From positions 1 to 6,621 of the forward strand of contig CAMYQS010000084.1 of NCBI GenBank assembly GCA_947296835.1: DNA of 6,621 nt. The letters are read 5' to 3'. Of this stretch, positions 5,276 through 6,621 are shown piece after piece. The translations under genes were made by a program, and so were the position numbers. Each line of letters starts with the position of its first letter. Position 1 is the stretch's first letter. This DNA is from an uncultured Atopostipes sp. Lineage in GTDB: Bacteria > Bacillota > Bacilli > Lactobacillales > Carnobacteriaceae_A. The notes under the pieces were generated by a model that had not been told where the DNA came from, searched no databases, and saw only the letters and a list, made by a program, of their open reading frames with translations.

Positions 5276-6621
5276 CTAAGCATCCTCTTCCTCTATTGGG
5301 AATTCTAATGAATGTTTTACTTCAATCATAACAACAGTATCATCTTCTAGGATTGTTGTCTCTCCTACAGGAACGATAATGTTATTCTTATCTCTTTGAA
5401 TCATGATAATCAGACGATTAGAAGGCAGATTTAAATCTTTAATCTGCTTATTTTCCCACTTATGTCCTGATGGGATGACCGATTCAATCAAATTCTGGCC
5501 ACTATGATCAAAGTGCTCTTCTCCACCAAGAATAATCTTATCATTCTCTTTTAATACAATATGTCCTCTTGGTACGATTGTTTCACCATCACGTTCTATT
5601 TTAGCAACAATAAAGTCAAGCGTAAGGTTTAAATCCTTAACTTGCATACCGACTAACGTACTGTTTGAGTGGATGACAGTTTCTAAAAATCCTATTTCAG
5701 CTTTAGTTTGGTAATAGTTAAATGTTTTTAATACCGTATCACTAGTATCTAACATGTTCCAACGTTTTGAAGCATATGGCATAAGTGAACCTTGAATTAA
5801 TGCGGATAACACACAAATACCAAATACAATATGATAAATATCGACTGAAATATCAGCACTACTGTTCACTGCCATAATTGCAAAAACGATAGCTGCAGCC
5901 CCACGAATACCTGCGAGTGAAATCAAGTTCAAATGATTTGTTTTTAGTTTAAACGGAAACATCAATCCATACACAGATAGTGGACGTGCAATTAAGGTGA
6001 TAAATACCATAATTGCGATAGCGATCGGGAAGTTAGTGATGAAATCCGTGAAATTAGATAATAAACCTAAAATGAAAAATAGGCCAATTTGCATAATTTC
6101 TGAGAATCCATCATAGAAAAAGATAATCTCTCTTTTCCCTTTAAACTCTTTATTTCCTAAGTAAATCCCTAAAATATAGAGAGCTAGGAACCCATTCCCA
6201 CCTAGAAAGTCAGCCGCACCAAAAGTAATCAACATAGCAGCGGCCATGAAGACTGCATACAAGCCGTCAGCTTCCAATGTTAAGTACCTAAGGAGTTTAC
6301 CTATGATTAATGCAAAGAAGGCTCCTACACCAATTCCTAAAGCAATCTGGGATATGATTAAGACTGGAATCGATACATCTGTTCCAATAATAAGTGATAA
6401 AAATACCATTGTCATTGTATAAGCAGCCGGGTCGTTAGAACCACTCTCAAGCTCAAGTAGCGAAGCTGTATTATATTTTAAGTTTAAATTTTTTGAACGT
6501 AGTATATTGGATACACTTGCGTAATCCGTAGAAGCAACTACTGATCCAACCAACATACCTTCTAATAAACTAAAACCTAAAATGAAGTAAGCAAATGCCC
6601 CTGTCACAAGTGCCGTAAGAG
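5276..6621 (-). CDS. NhaP2-type cation/proton antiporter with two TrkA-C domains, N-terminus cut by window edge
   Basis: The frame is open to the right edge (LTALVTGAFAYF...), so the start is outside; GTG 6605-6607 is not the start. 448 whole codons are visible, and family length near 490-500 suggests that about 50 residues, or two membrane segments, are missing. Counting from that GTG: SSTD-like STD (26-28), ELESGSNDP (52-60) with the N58-D59 ion-binding pair of CPA1 exchangers, GIRGA (233-237), and about nine hydrophobic segments up to residue 280. The cytoplasmic tail has two TrkA-C (RCK-C) modules, about 304-365 and 372-432, which in this family sense ligands such as nucleotides and gate transport. 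The acidic end EFPIEEEDA is short. The family exchanges K+ or Na+ for H+ at the cytoplasmic membrane, supporting pH and ion homeostasis; which ion is used here cannot be told. Confidence 0.93.
   Translation of the reverse strand, partial: LTALVTGAFAYFILGFSLLEGMLVGSVVASTDYASVSNILRSKNLNLKYNTASLLELESGSNDPAAYTMTMVFLSLIIGTDVSIPVLIISQIALGIGVGAFFALIIGKLLRYLTLEADGLYAVFMAAAMLITFGAADFLGGNGFLALYILGIYLGNKEFKGKREIIFFYDGFSEIMQIGLFFILGLLSNFTDFITNFPIAIAIMVFITLIARPLSVYGLMFPFKLKTNHLNLISLAGIRGAAAIVFAIMAVNSSADISVDIYHIVFGICVLSALIQGSLMPYASKRWNMLDTSDTVLKTFNYYQTKAEIGFLETVIHSNSTLVGMQVKDLNLTLDFIVAKIERDGETIVPRGHIVLKENDKIILGGEEHFDHSGQNLIESVIPSGHKWENKQIKDLNLPSNRLIIMIQRDKNNIIVPVGETTILEDDTVVMIEVKHSLEFPIEEEDA

Noticed and set aside
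1..6621. CRISPR array, tRNA, rRNA, insertion sequence or riboswitch
   Set aside because: I looked for spaced direct repeats, tRNA-like cloverleaf ends, transposase motifs and known leader folds and found none.

Overview
The window looks like a piece of a chromosome from a low-GC Gram-positive bacterium (Bacillota, class Bacilli; a Lactobacillales or Carnobacteriaceae-type host is my guess from protein style only). It is AT-rich, has strong AGGAGG-like ribosome binding sites, hairpin-plus-T-run terminators, a YuxH-type EAL/HDOD protein and a TTG-started Xre regulator. Every gene I can support lies on the minus strand, so the order of transcription is from high to low coordinates.

Right half (2165-6621), intact: the 3' part of an NhaP2-type cation/proton antiporter with two TrkA-C domains (runs off the right edge), a complete homodimeric-type ABC exporter half-transporter, and a complete luciferase-like flavin monooxygenase. 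A rho-independent terminator follows each of the three, so they are probably three separate units rather than an operon.

Middle (about 841-2165), decayed: three broken minus-strand genes in a row. (1) A 33-codon 3' remnant of an unrecognised gene that still has its own terminator. (2) A small putative lipoprotein gene broken by two frameshifts. (3) An Xre-family regulator whose HTH half is open but whose transmembrane segment and outside domain lie in two other frames. In two of these the lesion sits in an A6 run where A7 would restore the frame. True decay, base-calling error and slippage-type expression are all possible and can be separated experimentally.

Left (1-611): the N-terminal two thirds of an EAL/HDOD protein of the YuxH kind with a degenerate EAL site, running off the left edge, with its own RBS and a TTGACA promoter. 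The stretch 612-840 has no gene I would defend.

I do not see a convincing undescribed multi-gene system. The most interesting part is the graveyard between the EAL/HDOD gene and the monooxygenase gene, above all the membrane-anchored Xre regulator that can be rebuilt by two frame changes.
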